Below, piece by piece: positions 10,372 through 22,394 of a stretch of 64,000 nucleotides of DNA. The notes below the pieces were generated by a model. The model did not search any database and had not been told where the DNA came from. It worked only from the letters and a program-made list of their open reading frames with translations. Each line of letters starts with the position of its first letter. Position 1 is the stretch's first letter. The position numbers and the translations under genes were made by a program. Source of the DNA: Actinostola sp. cb2023 (Eukaryota; Cnidaria; Anthozoa; Actiniaria; Actinostolidae); NCBI GenBank assembly GCA_033675265.1, contig JAUJYZ010000372.1, forward strand, positions 37,501 through 101,500, in the 5' to 3' direction.

Positions 10372-12720
10372 TTGTAATAATGATAAGATGGAGGATGCAA
10401 GAGAAAAACCCCAGGGGTTAAACAAGGCTCTTGCAACCTAAAAAATAAATAACGGAAGAAGGATAGATATGAAAGATGGAGGAGTTGATAATAATACTCC
10501 AGTTTCGCGTTGTTAAGAGATGACCGCTGTCCTTGACAAAAGACGCATAAGGCTGCGTTTCTTTCATTGGATCCGAATCCGGATTTTCGAATCCAAAAAC
10601 AGATTTTGCGTTTCTTTTACCGAATCCAGAACAGGATTCTGAATCCATGAAATCCATCCTCGAGGTGGATTCGAAAGATCAAATCTGAATCCGGATACTT
10701 TGGATTCTTTCAAACTTTATTCTTGCTTTTGGATGTTTTTTGATTTTGTTATTGTAAAAAAGAAATCGCAAGCGGTTTTCCATTGTCTGTACTCTTATTG
10801 ACAATGGTTGCAAACGAAGAATAGCTAGCTGGTCGTCCACATGTTTCTATGTTCTACGAAAAAGAACCACAAGCTTATATTTACAGTATTTATCGGAGTG
10901 GAAGCCGTAAAAGTAACATCCACGATCGATGGCAAATTACCTATACTTCGCATCGACAGTTTCACGAACCTATGCCGCTATGCATCAATCTACTCCGTTA
11001 AATTCTTTAGTACAGTACTAATATTATAGACTGGCGTTTGATGAATCAAGATGAAATAGAAGATGTGTATCAAACGAAATCAACTCGAATTTTATCGCTA
11101 ATCAGAAGTCCACACAATATATACAAGGCAGCATATGGGTATTTTGTCTGTGCATGCGCCAACACAGCATTGACCAGTGACATCTGAACCATTTTCCAGC
11201 TCGATAGCTCATTTTAAGGATATTTTGTAGGAGATCTACGCGTTTCTAAAGTTTAAACGTCATGAAAATTTACTCATTTTTAAAGACGATAAACACTTCT
11301 TCCCCTGGGTATATCTTTGCCGCTGTTATTTCTTTTGATGGCGAGATATTTTACATTGAAATGTGACTGTGGTGTTTGGAGTTGGATGTTCAGCGTTGAT
11401 TATTTCTACAATCAAGTATTCTACAGCACTGGATTAACGCTTGGTAATTGTGATGAAAGTAAACTTTTAGAATTTTAATGAAATGGTCTTTCAGGTGAAC
11501 GCGATTTCGAGCTATGGCCCGGTGAATAATATGTAGAAGTGTTCAATTTAGGTCGAACTTTAACGAGATATTTCTTGAAATTTTTACCGACCCCCAAGTT
11601 GGAGATACTTACCACAGCATTCATTCCTTTATATAATTTCAGTTTTCATAGAGAATGGGGCTTCAAAAAATGCATAGCTGTCAGATTTAATAGATTCTTC
11701 TCACCCTATACTCGGTGTAATGGCGGAATTGATGTTTTGTGTTACTTCTCGAAGCCATGGTTCTATCATATCTTCGTCTATTTCCTTATTCTAAGTTTGA
11801 AGGTATAAATGAGAGAACAGACTTTGCAGAAAAATTAGTTATTAAGAAAATTAAAACTTGTTTCTACTGTTTTGCATTGCACTATTTTTGCTTACCATTT
11901 ACGGGACTCGCGACGAGCAGAAATGTGGACTCCAAGCATTCAAGTCAAATTATCTTTCGATTTCTACCGACCCCCAAGCTGCTTAATGTTACGGAGGCGA
12001 AGATTATTCAATAGTCATTCCATTCATCACAATAAATGACTTTCAAAAAATGCTTAGCTCCTGCTGTGAATGGTCAAAGTGCATGTATACGGTGAAGACG
12101 GCAGCCATTGTCAGTTTAGCTTGTCATGTCTGGACTTCCGTCACCTTGCAATATACAACTCATAATGCATCGTCAATACTGGTTATGACAACTGCAGCAT
12201 GCCTTCAGCATTGATAAAATAGAACTCCATCATTTTAGAGTTGCATATATTCATATAGACAAGTTAATAAATAAATATCTGAAGTAGAACACTTCGCCAT
12301 CTTGTTTGTTATTCCTGGTATTTAAATTAGCGCGGAATGGCGCGGGATATATGCGCGTGTCAGAGGGTCTTTGTGTTTATGTTGGCATTTCACGCATGCG
12401 CAGACAAAATGCCCATGTGCTATACAAGGCGCCATTTTGTAAGTGAAACACAGGAAGCCCAAACACATAAGTGAACCGAAGAGAATTTGAATGCGTTTTG
12501 TTGTGGACAGCTATCATAATAAATAAATTAGTGCCACCTTTCATTATAATTATTGCTTCTTTACTATTAGTATAATTCAAATAAAAAAAATCAATTCAAT
12601 GACTTCGTCAGAACTTGCACATCAATAATAACACAGGAAGCCCAACATTGATACAGTTTGCCTTTACAGTTAGTTATAGCACCTATTGGCCTCGCAGCAC
12701 TTACTTATGCAACGACTAGT
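10372..12720. other. Intergenic, no gene seen
   Basis: AT-rich sequence without a credible ORF or exon. It holds a partial inverted-repeat arm (about 10494-10552), an inverted CGAATCCGGATT/GGATTCG-rich patch at about 10560-10710, and two copies of a CACAGGAAGCCCAA motif (12449-12465 and 12632-12649). Confidence 0.5.
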
Positions 12721-12884
12721 TATTATTACTCGTGCCCAGGCCTAAGGCCGGCACGAGTTTAAGATTACAGGCCGTATTATTTTTTGTTGTTGGTACCGGT
12801 CACAAATCTGCAATCGAGTGGGACTGGTAACTAGACCATGAAATCCAAAATGGCGTCGCAAGACACAATGGAAGGCTCTTAATG

Positions 12885-13944
12885 CAACCTCGTCCCCAGG
12901 GCCCTCTCTTCTCGCTATTTTCAAAATGGCGGACGCTCGAGAGAAGACCCTGGTGACGGCTGAACTAAAACACATTTTGATTGGATAACACAACAAGCCT
13001 TCTAATTGGTCCTTATCGAAGGTTGCTAAATATAGCATAAATTAAAATTCGAATCGCATCGAGTGAATTTATAGTTTCAACTGATAGTTCTTCTCTGATC
13101 TCAAATGTCTCGAATTAGGAAGACCGAAGCCGCTGCAAGTGATGTGTGAGTGTTATCGAAGCATTGAAATGTCTTTAGGAACATGAAAAAGTCCACCGAT
13201 CGAGATCGTTTACCGTAAAGCAAGGTATAAATTTATATGTGACTACCGACGGCCGGTCACAGCAAACTGATATATATTGTCGTTCTGTTTACATATTAAA
13301 TTTGCTAGTGCTTTTGCTCTTGAGTTTTGCAGTATGTGACACGTCAACATGTTTTGTACTTTAGCCGTTAATAGAGAAGGGCTAATTTTAAAATGGCTAT
13401 AACTCGCTCAATTCTCGTCTAAATCGCTTCAAATCTTCACAGGCAATAAAGGAATAATTGAAGAAGATACACAGAACTTTATAGAGGATTTCATTTTCAC
13501 TTTATTATTTTATTGATTATCCACATACATTCTCTTATAATAATGTACTGATACACAGCTTGGGCTACCTGTGGCCGGGGTAGAAATGAAAGGTGTTTGT
13601 ATACAAATAGCAGCACTTGTTTACAGCGAATAAACTGTCGATCTGACCTGTTCAGTTGTTCATGTGTCGCATTAATTACACTTCCTGCTTTTCAAATGGC
13701 CAGAATTGCTCCAGCTTAGAAAGTGATTTTATTTATTATTTGAGGCAAAACACAAACGAACGTATATTTCTTCAGTAACTCTTCACAAGGCCCTTTCGAT
13801 TACTTTCGAGCATTAGGAAAATGGCAGCCTGGGTACGAACCTCCAAGATTCTTGGAGACACGTGACCAGCCGTCACCAGGGTCTTCTCTCGAGCGTCCGC
13901 CATTTTGAAAATAGCGAGAAGAGAGGGCCCTGGGGACGAGGTTG
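12885..13944. mobile_element. 1.06-kb TIR element with 9-bp target duplication
   Basis: Inverted ends of about 75-80 bp start CAACCTCGTCCCCAGGGCCC, continue through TTCAAAATGGCGGACGCTCG, and are mirrored at 13867-13944. The 9-mer CTCTTAATG flanks both sides (12876-12884 and 13945-13953). The interior has no long ORF. A short open stretch at 13107 (MSRIRKTEAAASDV, followed by GTGAGTG) looks exon-like but is unsupported. The 9-bp TSD suggests a non-autonomous Mutator-like element. Confidence 0.75.
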
Positions 13945-14113
13945 CTCTTAATGTGGAATTTTTCGAGGGAAATCTCGCACTTTTCACTCGTCAGAGTGTT
14001 CAGTGTGTTGTCAAATACGAGAAGATCTTCAAACTTGATATCGTCACCCTTCCATTTCGTGAGGGAGCTGTCAGAAGAACGAAGAGATGGCTTCGTTCGC
14101 GATCGCTCGAACA

Positions 14114-14194
14114 TGCCCGCTAAGGCTAAGTCGGCTAAGACTGATATTCGCGAACTGAAACAGAGACACATGGAAGCCTCACTGAAGCCTTGAA
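14114..14194 (+). other. Short coding-like segment (MPAKAKSAKTDIRELKQRH...)
   Basis: A 26-codon ORF with good coding appearance ends in TGA at 14192-14194. A diverged inverted copy of its second half lies at about 14918-14975. It is probably a gene fragment inside a transposon; function unknown. Confidence 0.3.
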
Positions 14195-14623
14195 AGCTTT
14201 TATCAGCTACATGTATACAAACTTGAAGTTAAACTGTTGCATTGCAAAGAAAATCATTACAAAATTAACCTGGATTTTCGGCAGTTGACAGCAACGACTA
14301 CGAAGCTTACTTCACGACACGTGTAGTAAGCTTATGTGAATGTCATGGCTCTAGTTTAGACGTGAGCGTGAACCCAAGCAACACAAGGTCCTCAAGCAGA
14401 ATACTACCCTGCGAGCAGCATTTTTTTTCTACTCGCTCAGGAAGGTACTAAATACCTGTGAAAAAGTTGAAACGTCTCTCTCAGAAATTTTATCGCTGAG
14501 TTTATAAAAACTACAGTTGATTTTCATTCATTTGTGAAATAATTTTGCAAGGAATTCATATCAGTAGCATATATATTATATGTATTGAAATGTAATTTAG
14601 ATCGATTAAAACTCTTCAAGGTT

Positions 14624-14770
14624 TTAGAGTGCAATTTAGAAAAGTGTGAAATAGTACTAATTTTAAATAGTACTAAATAGTGCTATTTCTATTGTTTTCT
14701 ATTGTTTCATTAGTGATATTTAGTACTAATTAGTTATTTAGTTTTCAAGCTTTTCTAATTTGCACTCTAG
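14624..14770. mobile_element. 147-bp MITE, copy 1
   Basis: Ends TTAGAGTGCAATTTAGAAAAG and CTTTTCTAATTTGCACTCTA form inverted repeats around AT-rich sequence with repeated AATAGTACTAA motifs. A copy of identical length lies at 21581-21727. Confidence 0.7.
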
Positions 14771-15045
14771 CACTTTCTGAAATAGTTCCCTAAAATCTAA
14801 GTATGTTTTAACCAGTGTTTATACAAAGTCTGAGCTGGCGGGTATTACATTATGTTGTCGAGTGTCGGGCGATTCCAAATTCTGCATGTTCTCCCGAGTC
14901 ACGCAACAAGTAAAGGCTTTCAAGGCTTCCCTGTGTCTCTGTCAGTTCCGAGTTCGCGAATATCTTAGGTCGTGTTGACATGAATGTTGACATCGAGCGA
15001 AGCGTTCTTCTTTGTTTTATGTCGCTGTCAAACTACATGTAGTGT

Positions 15046-16014
15046 AATACCATGATCACCTCGGTTTTCATTGTTCCACGAGGGACATTTAACAACGAAC
15101 ATCCCTCGCGAAAGCTCTAAGTCAAGCATCGCTCATGCATAGTAATGAGGGAAATTTAGACTAAATCTCCCTCATGAATACAATCATGAGGGAAATTTAG
15201 ACTAAATGTCCCTCATGATTATATTCATGAGGGACATTTAGACTAAATATCCCTCATTACTATGCATGAGGATGCAAGTCAGTCCCTCATATACACCAGG
15301 TGTACACACAATCATTGGGACCCAAGAGCAAACCAAATAGTATTTAATCGCTCCTCTACTTATGACGACTCGAGCATTCAAGACGTGTGGGATGTGTGAA
15401 GCTCAATACAGTGGTATTTTGATATCCACAACATCGTTAACGCATGCGCAATAGAAGGAAATGCACAAAAGTCGAATTCAAAGGATATTTGATTAGACCT
15501 ATTTCTGTTATTTGTTCACACAATGAGTTGGCACTTTCCTCTTTTTCTGTATGTGCTTTTTAGTATTTTGAGGAACCGTATTCTCTCTTACTTACTCCAC
15601 TTCGTCATCTCTCATAAAAGTAAACCGACCTTCCGCCATTTCTGATCTGTTTACCTTCAGGTACTCCTTACTATAACTAATTTATACTCTTTTATTGTGT
15701 AAATGAAACAAAGATGTGCAACATGAAGCATTCCCCAGAGTACAGTCTAATCAAGACTCTTTCACAAAACACTATAATATATTCTCCTTTGCGCCGTTAA
15801 CTCAAGCCTGTATTTTTGTCCATTTCCTCGGTGATCATGGTATTACAAACTAATACCATGGCTTCTTCGGGATATTAGTGATTTTAAAATGTCCCTCAGC
15901 CTCGGGAAGTTTAGTAAAAGTCCCTCGCCCGGAGGCTCGGGACTTCCACTAAACTTCCCTCGGCTTCGGGGACATTTAATCACTAATATCCCTCAGTGCC
16001 ATGGTATTACTTAT
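15046..16014. repeat. Foldback cluster with nested palindromes
   Basis: The inverted termini TAATACCATGATCACC (about 15049) and GGTGATCATGGTATTA (about 15830) bracket one unit. A second unit of similar style runs to CCATGGTATTACT at about 16012. Inside, GAGGGAAATTTAGACTAAAT and its inverse repeat four times at 15147-15258, and inverted AAGTTTAGT / ACTAAACTT blocks occur at 15905-15960. No coding capacity. Confidence 0.6.
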
Positions 16015-16465
16015 AATAATACACCGAATCGAAATATGGCGGACGACACGGTCTAAAAGCTTTGGAATCTCAGAGTATCAGTTGATAGCATCAGTTGATT
16101 GCCTCACCGCATTGATCTGCACACGCCGTTAGCGGTAGACCTACTCGCGGACTCAAAATCATATCTGAAAAATCTGAAAAAATCATATCAAAATCTTATG
16201 AAATATCAAATGCAAGTGAAAAAATAGGCGCTCGAAGAGCGCATGTGTCTACTGCTTTTTTAGAGGATATTGAGAAAAGCGTGAATAGTGGATGCGTGAA
16301 GTCAAGAATGTAATTTATTAGAGAAGTTCAATTAAAACAAGAGCAAGATCAAGCCGTAATACCTTGCTGCTGACTTGCCCAATCGGCGGAACGGCTCAGC
16401 TGAATATCTTCAACCGTTTGGCTTGTATCGTGGTTTAGTCCTTGAACGTGAGTTACGGCTTTATA

Positions 16466-16512
16466 GATAGATAGATAGACACCTTTATTTAAACTCAAAT
16501 AACGTGTAAATT
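16466..16512 (-). repeat. LINE/SINE-like 3' tail
   Basis: On the minus strand, GTTTAAATAAAGGTGTC is followed by a TATC repeat. The core GTTTAAATAAAGGT recurs on the plus strand at 49409-49422 followed by an ATTC repeat. This AATAAA-plus-simple-repeat layout is typical of non-LTR retroelement ends. Confidence 0.45.
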
Positions 16513-16718
16513 ATTACTTCTTGACTTTAACCGACCCCAAAGAAAATTCGTTGCGTTTTAGTTTGGATTTTTGTCCAGTATTTACTATTTTTGTGGGGTT
16601 CTGCGCGTGAATATTGCCCCTTGACCTTGTAATCTCTCTCATTTCCGGCGCAATTTGATTGGTTGGTGAAATTCGATCTCGCGTTGTTTAAAAGTAGGCG
16701 GTTATCTAAAATACCCGA

Positions 16719-16851
16719 CCTTGCTTGCAGGCTCTCATTCCCTTCCCTTCTCCCCAATCCCCCCTCTTCGCTCCCCTCCTCGTCCCCAGACCCATATCCC
16801 CCTCCCCTTTTCCCTTTCCCTGCCCCAGAGAGCCTGGCTACGCAGGCTAGA
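16719..16851. mobile_element. MITE with GCTACGCAGGCTA-type ends, copy 1
   Basis: The left end includes CTTGCTTGCAGGCTCTC and the right end AGAGAGCCTGGCTACGCAGG, with a pyrimidine-rich interior of CCCCTCCT-type sequence. A near-identical copy lies at 18479-18602, and a related element with CTGCGAAGCGGCTCTCC ends lies at 32918-33083. Confidence 0.55.
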
Positions 16852-16904
16852 GGCTGAACGGGCTAAACCATGCTGTGGCGTCTGAGCGGGCTGAGATTGT
16901 GAAC

Positions 16905-17440
16905 TTATGCCGTTCGCACGTAAAGGCACAGTGTTGCCGGGTGAAAGGGGGATCCCTCTTCTGCAGATAAAAGCCTTTCGGCACATTCGCGTAAAATATT
17001 CTCCATGTCAAAGCTGCTAGACGATTATTCAATTTCACATTGGCCGATGCTACAGAAATGGAATAATTATGATCTGCAACAGGATTGTGCAAGGTATTGT
17101 GGGATTGGAGATCGGACGAGAGGGCCTAGGGAATAGACAAGGAACGCCTGTACGATAATTCGAAGAATTTGAAATTCGAAGAATTTGAAATGCGAAGAAT
17201 TTGAAATTCGAAGAATTTGAAATTCGAAGAATTTGAAATTCGAAGAATTTGAAATTCGAAGAATTTGAAATTCGAAGAATTTGAAATTCGAAGAATTTGA
17301 ATCAAGAAATTTACGTTTCGCAGAATTTGCGGTTTGCAGCAAACGTAAATTGGCGAATTGAGGTGATTGTAAAAAACAGACATTGTGAAAAATACAACAA
17401 TTTATTGAATTTAACACTTTCGAATTTTGACCCATATCAC
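16905..17440 (+). repeat. Duplicated segment, copy 1, containing 16-bp minisatellite
   Basis: Sequence from GTAAAGGCACAGTGTTGCCG through the 16-bp array and the following TTTACGTTTCGCAGAATTTG to CCCATATC is duplicated at 19228-19830. The flanking pyrimidine-rich MITEs are also duplicated (16719 and 18479), so the real unit is larger, about 0.7-1.3 kb. Confidence 0.75.
17153..17301 (+). repeat. 16-bp minisatellite (TTCGAAGAATTTGAAA)n, copy 1
   Basis: About nine units. The unit repeats open frames on the minus strand every 48 nt (NSSNFKFFEFQILRIS), which explains the long minus-strand ORFs; they are not genes. Confidence 0.9.
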
Positions 17441-18478
17441 GCGCCATACGAGACACACGTTTTCATTCTCACCCCAGACAATTTTGTCATTGTTTTGTTA
17501 TTTTGGTCGTAGTTTGTGTTCACAGTTTTTGTGTCTACTGCTCAATGGAGCAATAGACACTATGCTATCGTATATGCCTGAAAATACTTCATGTAAGAAT
17601 CTAATTACGCAAGTGACACAGTTTTTGACAGACAGACATAAAGTCTATACCTGGTACGTTCGTTCTATGCTCGGAAGAAAGTTCGTTGTATATTCGGAAT
17701 CAATACTTAGTACGAAAGATTACGAAGAAATGTCGATGATCTTCGTGACTCTTCGTGATGTCTTTTCGACTTCAAGCATTGAATCGGATCCAATAAGAAC
17801 ACCGACGATTTTCTGCCGATGATTTCGTTTCACGTGACGTCCATGTGACTGGAAAAACACTGACCTCTGATATAAAGTGACTTTATGCCAGGTTTTCTTA
17901 CTTTTTTCCTCAGATAATTAGGCACAGCTTACATAGATTGTGTAAGATTTCTTTTTACCGAGAATCTTTCAGATATTCTGACGTTTTGGACAGATTTTGT
18001 AGCCAAAAGATCAACACCAGACAAGCCATTCCTATTTGGGAACTTTGGAGCACAGAAATGGGATAATTGAGCTCCGTGAGGAGATGAGTCCCGCAAGGGG
18101 AATTATTGGCCCCGTAAGGGGAATAATTGGCCTCGTAATTTTATTTACCTCATGAAATACACATTAGTGCATATTAATTCCATTCCATTCAGTCTTGTTT
18201 TCATTTCACTATTACACATTCGACATTATATTTTATTTCACAGGTTAAATAACATCACTCCGAGTACCATTATAACTCTATCACTGCAATTTATAAACAC
18301 GAGACATTATAGATAACAGAAATAGAACCGTTTGTGTATCAGTACTATAAAATACCAAAAGGATTGGCTTGGTCTGGGATGTGTTAGAATCTGTCTGTTA
18401 ATCACATGTCACTTTGGTCAATTTAGACCAATAGAAATTCGCGGCCTCTGGCGGCCGCGAGTTATCTAAAATACCCGG

Positions 18479-18602
18479 CGGCCTTGCTTGCAGGCACTCA
18501 TTCCCTTTCCTTCTCCCCAATCCCCCTCTTCGCTCCCCTCCTCGTCCCCAGACCCATCTCCCCCTCCCTTTCCCTGCCCCAGAGAGCCTGGCTACGCAGG
18601 CT
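18479..18602. mobile_element. MITE with GCTACGCAGGCTA-type ends, copy 2
   Basis: Same pyrimidine-rich interior and ends as 16719-16851. It is immediately followed by a short minus-strand open stretch (18831-18601) ending ...ALKLEDPEAE that may be a captured gene fragment. Confidence 0.55.
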
Positions 18603-18913
18603 ATTCAGCCTCAGGATCTTCGAGTTTGAGTGCTTCTACAGTGCCACTAGTTGCAGGTTCATCGTCTGCACCATCGAACTCGGCAATCACACTATCCCGT
18701 AGCCAAACTGCCATTACCGAACACAGGCGTTTGTTTAGTGGCTTTCGTCCAGCTGTAGCTTCAAGACGTGGTGCACTCACCGGCTTCGAGCGGTTCAAGG
18801 GCTTCTTGTGGTCGACGCGGACAACCGCCATACTACGTTCGAACTACGTTCACCAAGGCGTTCGTTTGCCTAGCTGTCCAGGACGGACCAGGTCAACCCG
18901 CCTCCTGCCACCC

Positions 18914-19005
18914 ATGCTCGAGAATCCATCGGTGCTCTTCGGCGTGGGCTCGGATGAAACATCGCCCCCACGCCGAAGAGCACCGATGGATTCTCGAGCA
19001 TGCCT
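18914..19005. repeat. Near-perfect short palindrome
   Basis: Arms ATGCTCGAGAATCCATCGG... and its inverse, each about 36 bp including GTGCTCTTCGGCGTGGG / CCCACGCCGAAGAGCAC, are separated by about 14 bp. A third, single copy of the right arm lies at 61847-61881. Confidence 0.8.
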
Positions 19006-19227
19006 GCCACCGAGAGGATTTCTCTGAGTTTGGTCGGCCTTGGCGAGAAAAAATTAGTCAGACGGCTCTGCTCACCACGTGCATGACAAAATTTGTGAAG
19101 CTTTTCCCTCCATCGTAGACGCCGGTGGCCATGAAATTTTAAGGGAATAGTAAGACACTTATTGAGGTTCCGCAGTGTTCATCCAGAGGCTACTCTGTGG
19201 AGTTCCTGAAGAGTACTTTACGTTCAC

Positions 19228-19830
19228 AAGTAAAGGCACAGTGTTGCCGGGTGAGAGGGTGAGCCCCTCTGCTGCAGATAAAAGCCTTTCGGCACATTCG
19301 CGTAAAATATTATCCATGTCAAAGCTGCTATAAATTTTTCAATTGCTACAGAAATGGAATAATTATATCTGCAGCAGGATTGTGCAAGGTATTGTGGGAT
19401 TGCGAATAGGGAATAGACAAGAATAGAGGGCCTAGGGAATAGACAAGGAACGCCTGTACGATAATTCGAAGAATTTGAAATTCGAAGAATTCGAAATTCG
19501 AAGAATTTGAAAATTCAAAGAATTTGAAATTCGAAGAATTTGAAATTCGAAGAATTTGAAATTCGAAGAATTTGAAATTCGAAGAATTTGAAATTCGAAG
19601 AATTTGAAATTCGAAGAATTTGAAATTCGAAGAATTTGAAATTCGAAGAATTTGAAATTCGAAGAATTTGAAATTCGAAGAATTTGAATCAAGAAATTTA
19701 CGTTTCGCAGAATTTGCGGTTTGCAGCAAACGTAAATTGGCGAATTGAGGTGATTGTAAAAAAACAGACATTGTGAAAAATACAACAATTTATTGAATTT
19801 AACACTTTCGAATTTTGACCCATATCGCGC
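19228..19830 (+). repeat. Duplicated segment, copy 2
   Basis: Second copy of the 16905-17440 segment, with a longer minisatellite and small indels, including a repeated AGGGAATAGACAAG just before the array. Confidence 0.75.
19463..19688 (+). repeat. 16-bp minisatellite (TTCGAAGAATTTGAAA)n, copy 2
   Basis: About 14 units with one indel near 19510. It is longer than copy 1 (about nine units), so the array length changed after the segment duplicated or differs between source copies. Confidence 0.9.
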
Positions 19831-19869
19831 GCCATAGGCACGAGTGAACGCTTATTAAAGCGTCTAGTT

Positions 19870-20680
19870 ATTATTCAGATCAACTGGTGATGTTTTGACT
19901 GTCGCATGCGAAGAAAAACATCGTGTTGTTGCTATGGATACTATAGCAATCAACATGCTTTCGGTATATATTGTTTACGACTATTTTACTGTTGTTCGAC
20001 CATAAATACAGTGATGTGGATAATCGAGTTGTTAATGGTTAAGAAAGAGTGTTTAGTAAATGCTATTGAACACGGTAAGTCGTCGAATAAACTTTTAGCA
20101 AGCGAATATTCAGATAATGCACCACAGTTGAGTCTGTCGGTATTAAACTGAGTATTGAGCACTTATGTGAGTCATAACCCCTGAAGCAGCTGGAACTAGA
20201 AGGCATTGCAGAGAAAATCAAAAAGGACAACGGAAATACATTATGTATGTGTTGTTCTGAGTTATTGAACGATAGAGTCGTTGCTACACTGAAAACAGTT
20301 CAATATCTGTTTTGATCCCATCTTTTTTTATTTCATAGGCGACTCGAGTCGATCTGTCGCAGCTCCGATTCATATTCATGCAGAATTGCGTAATTAATTA
20401 GTTTTGCATGAATATGAATATTGTGGACGTTATCAATGAGTATAAAACTTACCACAAACAACCAAGTAGTTCGCCTTGTAGAACAACATTTACCTTGTAG
20501 ACGATATGTCCGCAGCTCTAGATAGCTCAGTAAATGAACCTGATGCGGTAAATATGTCTATTTGTAGTCACGGACGACACCGGCCGGCCGGCCGGCTTGT
20601 CGTCATGGAGACCAAACAAGCAGGATTAACTCGACTGCCTGGAGCTGAACAGGAACCCCAAGCTTTACCAGGTTATTGGG
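19870..20680. other. Intergenic, no gene seen
   Basis: One 81-codon ORF (19906-20151) and a short ORF at 20506 have no recognisable content. A GGCCGGCCGGCCGG run lies at about 20582-20594. Nothing else is supportable. Confidence 0.45.
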
Positions 20681-20685
20681 GTTGG

Positions 20686-20687
<2 letters not shown>

Positions 20688-20718
<31 letters not shown>

Positions 20719-21128
20719 ATTGGGTTGGCACCCGAAGGGGGGGGGGGGGGGGGGGAGCACTGCCATATATATGCTATATAGGTATGTGCCCCCAAATAGG
20801 GTATGGTTTTTAAACCTCCAGATCCTAAATTGGGTACCATATTTTGCTTTTTCACCATAAAATAAAATATTTGATCTTTAATTTGGGTACACCTTTTTAT
20901 TTTGACTAAAAAATCCGCTTAGCGTAACAGCCAGCGTATGTCCTTCTGATATTAGCGATTTCCAAAGGAATACTATTAACTTTTTCCTTAAATTGGGTCA
21001 ATATTTCAGTGACAAATCCTTGGAAAGGGTATGAATTTTCCAATTCTTCATCCTTAAATAGGGTCAGGGTTTCGACATCCCGGGGGCACACCCCTATCCT
21101 AAATTTCCGGGAGTGGGGGGGGGGGGGG
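20688..21128. mobile_element. Poly-G-headed dispersed element, copy 1
   Basis: Begins with 29 G (20690-20718), a spacer, and 19 G (20737-20755), then CTATATAGGTATGTGCCCCC and several GGGTA-type motifs (AAATAGGGTATGG, AATTGGGTACC, TTGGGTACACC). It ends with CGGGGGCACACCCCTATCC and a 13-G run (21117-21129). GGTTGGCA lies at both sides (20680-20687 and 21129-21136), possibly a target duplication. The text resembles a repeat I associate with anthozoan genomes. Confidence 0.5.
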
Positions 21129-21580
21129 GTTGGCAACCACATGGTGGTTAGTTTTGCAAAATCATGGCTCGCAGTACGCCACTTTCATCCAGGAAAACGG
21201 TCTAGTCTATTCATATAAACCGAACATTTCATTCAAAAGTTTTCCTAAGGAAAGAGTTATTTCCTCTTTTCCGGCCCGACCTCAGTCAGTATGAAAATAA
21301 TTAGAGCCGTGATTGCAATAAACCCGTGAAATAAAAATTAATTGTTTGTGTGTAATAGTCTAATAGACACAAAATAAAACAATGGAAACTAGTCGTTTCT
21401 AATAGAAAGTGAAGTGCTGCGAGTTGAATCTACATTTCAGCAAATGGCATAATGTTTGGGCTTCCTGTGCTTCAAATTGGCGACACATGTGGTTTCTGTC
21501 GAGTGATAAAACATGAATTTATTTCGCTTGATAATCACATCTTCCTTCTCATCATGTTAATCAAAAGCCAGTCTTGAATA

Positions 21581-21727
21581 TTAGAGTGCAATTTAGAAAA
21601 GCGTGAAATAGTACTAACTTTCAATAGTACTAAATAGTGCTATTTCTATTGTTTTCTATTGTTTCATTAGTGCTATTTAGTACTATTTAGTTATTTAGTT
21701 TTCAAGCTTTTCTAAATTGTACTCTAG
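21581..21727. mobile_element. 147-bp MITE, copy 2
   Basis: Same length and ends as 14624-14770 with scattered substitutions. A CACAGGAAGCCCAAACATT motif lies in inverse orientation just upstream at 21451-21469. Confidence 0.7.
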
Positions 21728-21889
21728 TACGTACTACACTGAAGAATATAAGGGAGAAGATTTATGCACAGTAGTATTTTAGTCCAAGATGATAGTTTCG
21801 CTGCTCGCTACTAACTATTTCACGGGTTTATTACAATCACTCTAATACATGATATGCATGCTTTCCACGCGTGCTATCTTATTACTAAG

Positions 21890-22390
21890 CGGGCTACCTG
21901 TGGCACGTTGAGTTGAAAAAATGGGCTTTCTTTTTCATATCAAACTTATGTCCTGCATCATTGAACATTTGCTCCTGTTGGGATGCAGTATCACGCGGAC
22001 AACGTTTTTGTTAATGCGCTTGCGCAAAATGATTGAATTACAATGTGCTTTGTTTACTAATGCACGTTTGAGGCCCGATTGATCCAGCAATTTGTTCTGT
22101 GGCCGCTAAATAAAGCAGATTCGTACGTGACTGGTTAATCATTTCTGAATTCATCTTTTTCCTTTGACAATGTGTAAATCAGGTAGCTAAAATATAAGAC
22201 AGGATGGAAAAGCTGCATATGTTTCCTCAACAGGGGAAAATATATCACAAATTCGAACTTCAAATTTGATCTCGTGTGTAAATATTGGAAATTGCCTTCA
22301 AAAAACGTCCTTTCCGAGCCATAATTTATTGCTGCCGCAGCGAGCGAGCCTGAAGCGAGCGAGCAAGGCAGCTCTCTAATCGACATATAT
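21890..22390 (+). repeat. Dispersed repeat family 3, copy 1, with internal foldback
   Basis: Shares blocks with 24590-25500 and, inverted, with 40500-41680: CTCCTGTTGGGATGCAGTATC, TTTCCTCAACAGGGGAAAATA, TTCAAATTTGATCT and AACGTCCTTTCCGA. It runs into an inverted repeat with arms at about 22321-22395 and 22465-22541 (GCCGCAGCGAGCGAGCCTGA and inverse). Confidence 0.6.
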
Positions 22391-22394
22391 AAAC

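Larger units (their letters stand above)
12726..19867 (+). mobile_element. Candidate large or nested Helentron-like region
   Basis: The left candidate boundary contains ACTCGTGCCC (12728-12737) and the right end contains GGCACGAGT (19837-19845) followed by ACGCTTATTAAAGCGT and CTAG (19864-19867). This matches the layout of the compact element at 51626-52454. Internal sequence at about 14798-14930 (CTAAGTATGTTTT, TGTCGAGTG, GGGCGATTCCAAATTCTG, CGAGTCACGCAACAAG) matches the inside of that element. The 7.1 kb holds several other nested elements, so these ends could belong to two different insertions. No Rep/helicase ORF is visible. Confidence 0.35.

Noticed and set aside
18601..18831. Minus-strand ORF ending ALKLEDPEAE, possibly a captured gene fragment
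   Set aside because: It looks weakly coding but has no recognised domain, and its stop is formed by the adjoining MITE. Noted only.
17067..19788. Minus-strand ORFs with NSSNFKFFEFQILRIS repeats
   Set aside because: Products of the 16-bp minisatellite (frame repeats every 48 nt). No signal sequence, domain or splice sites.
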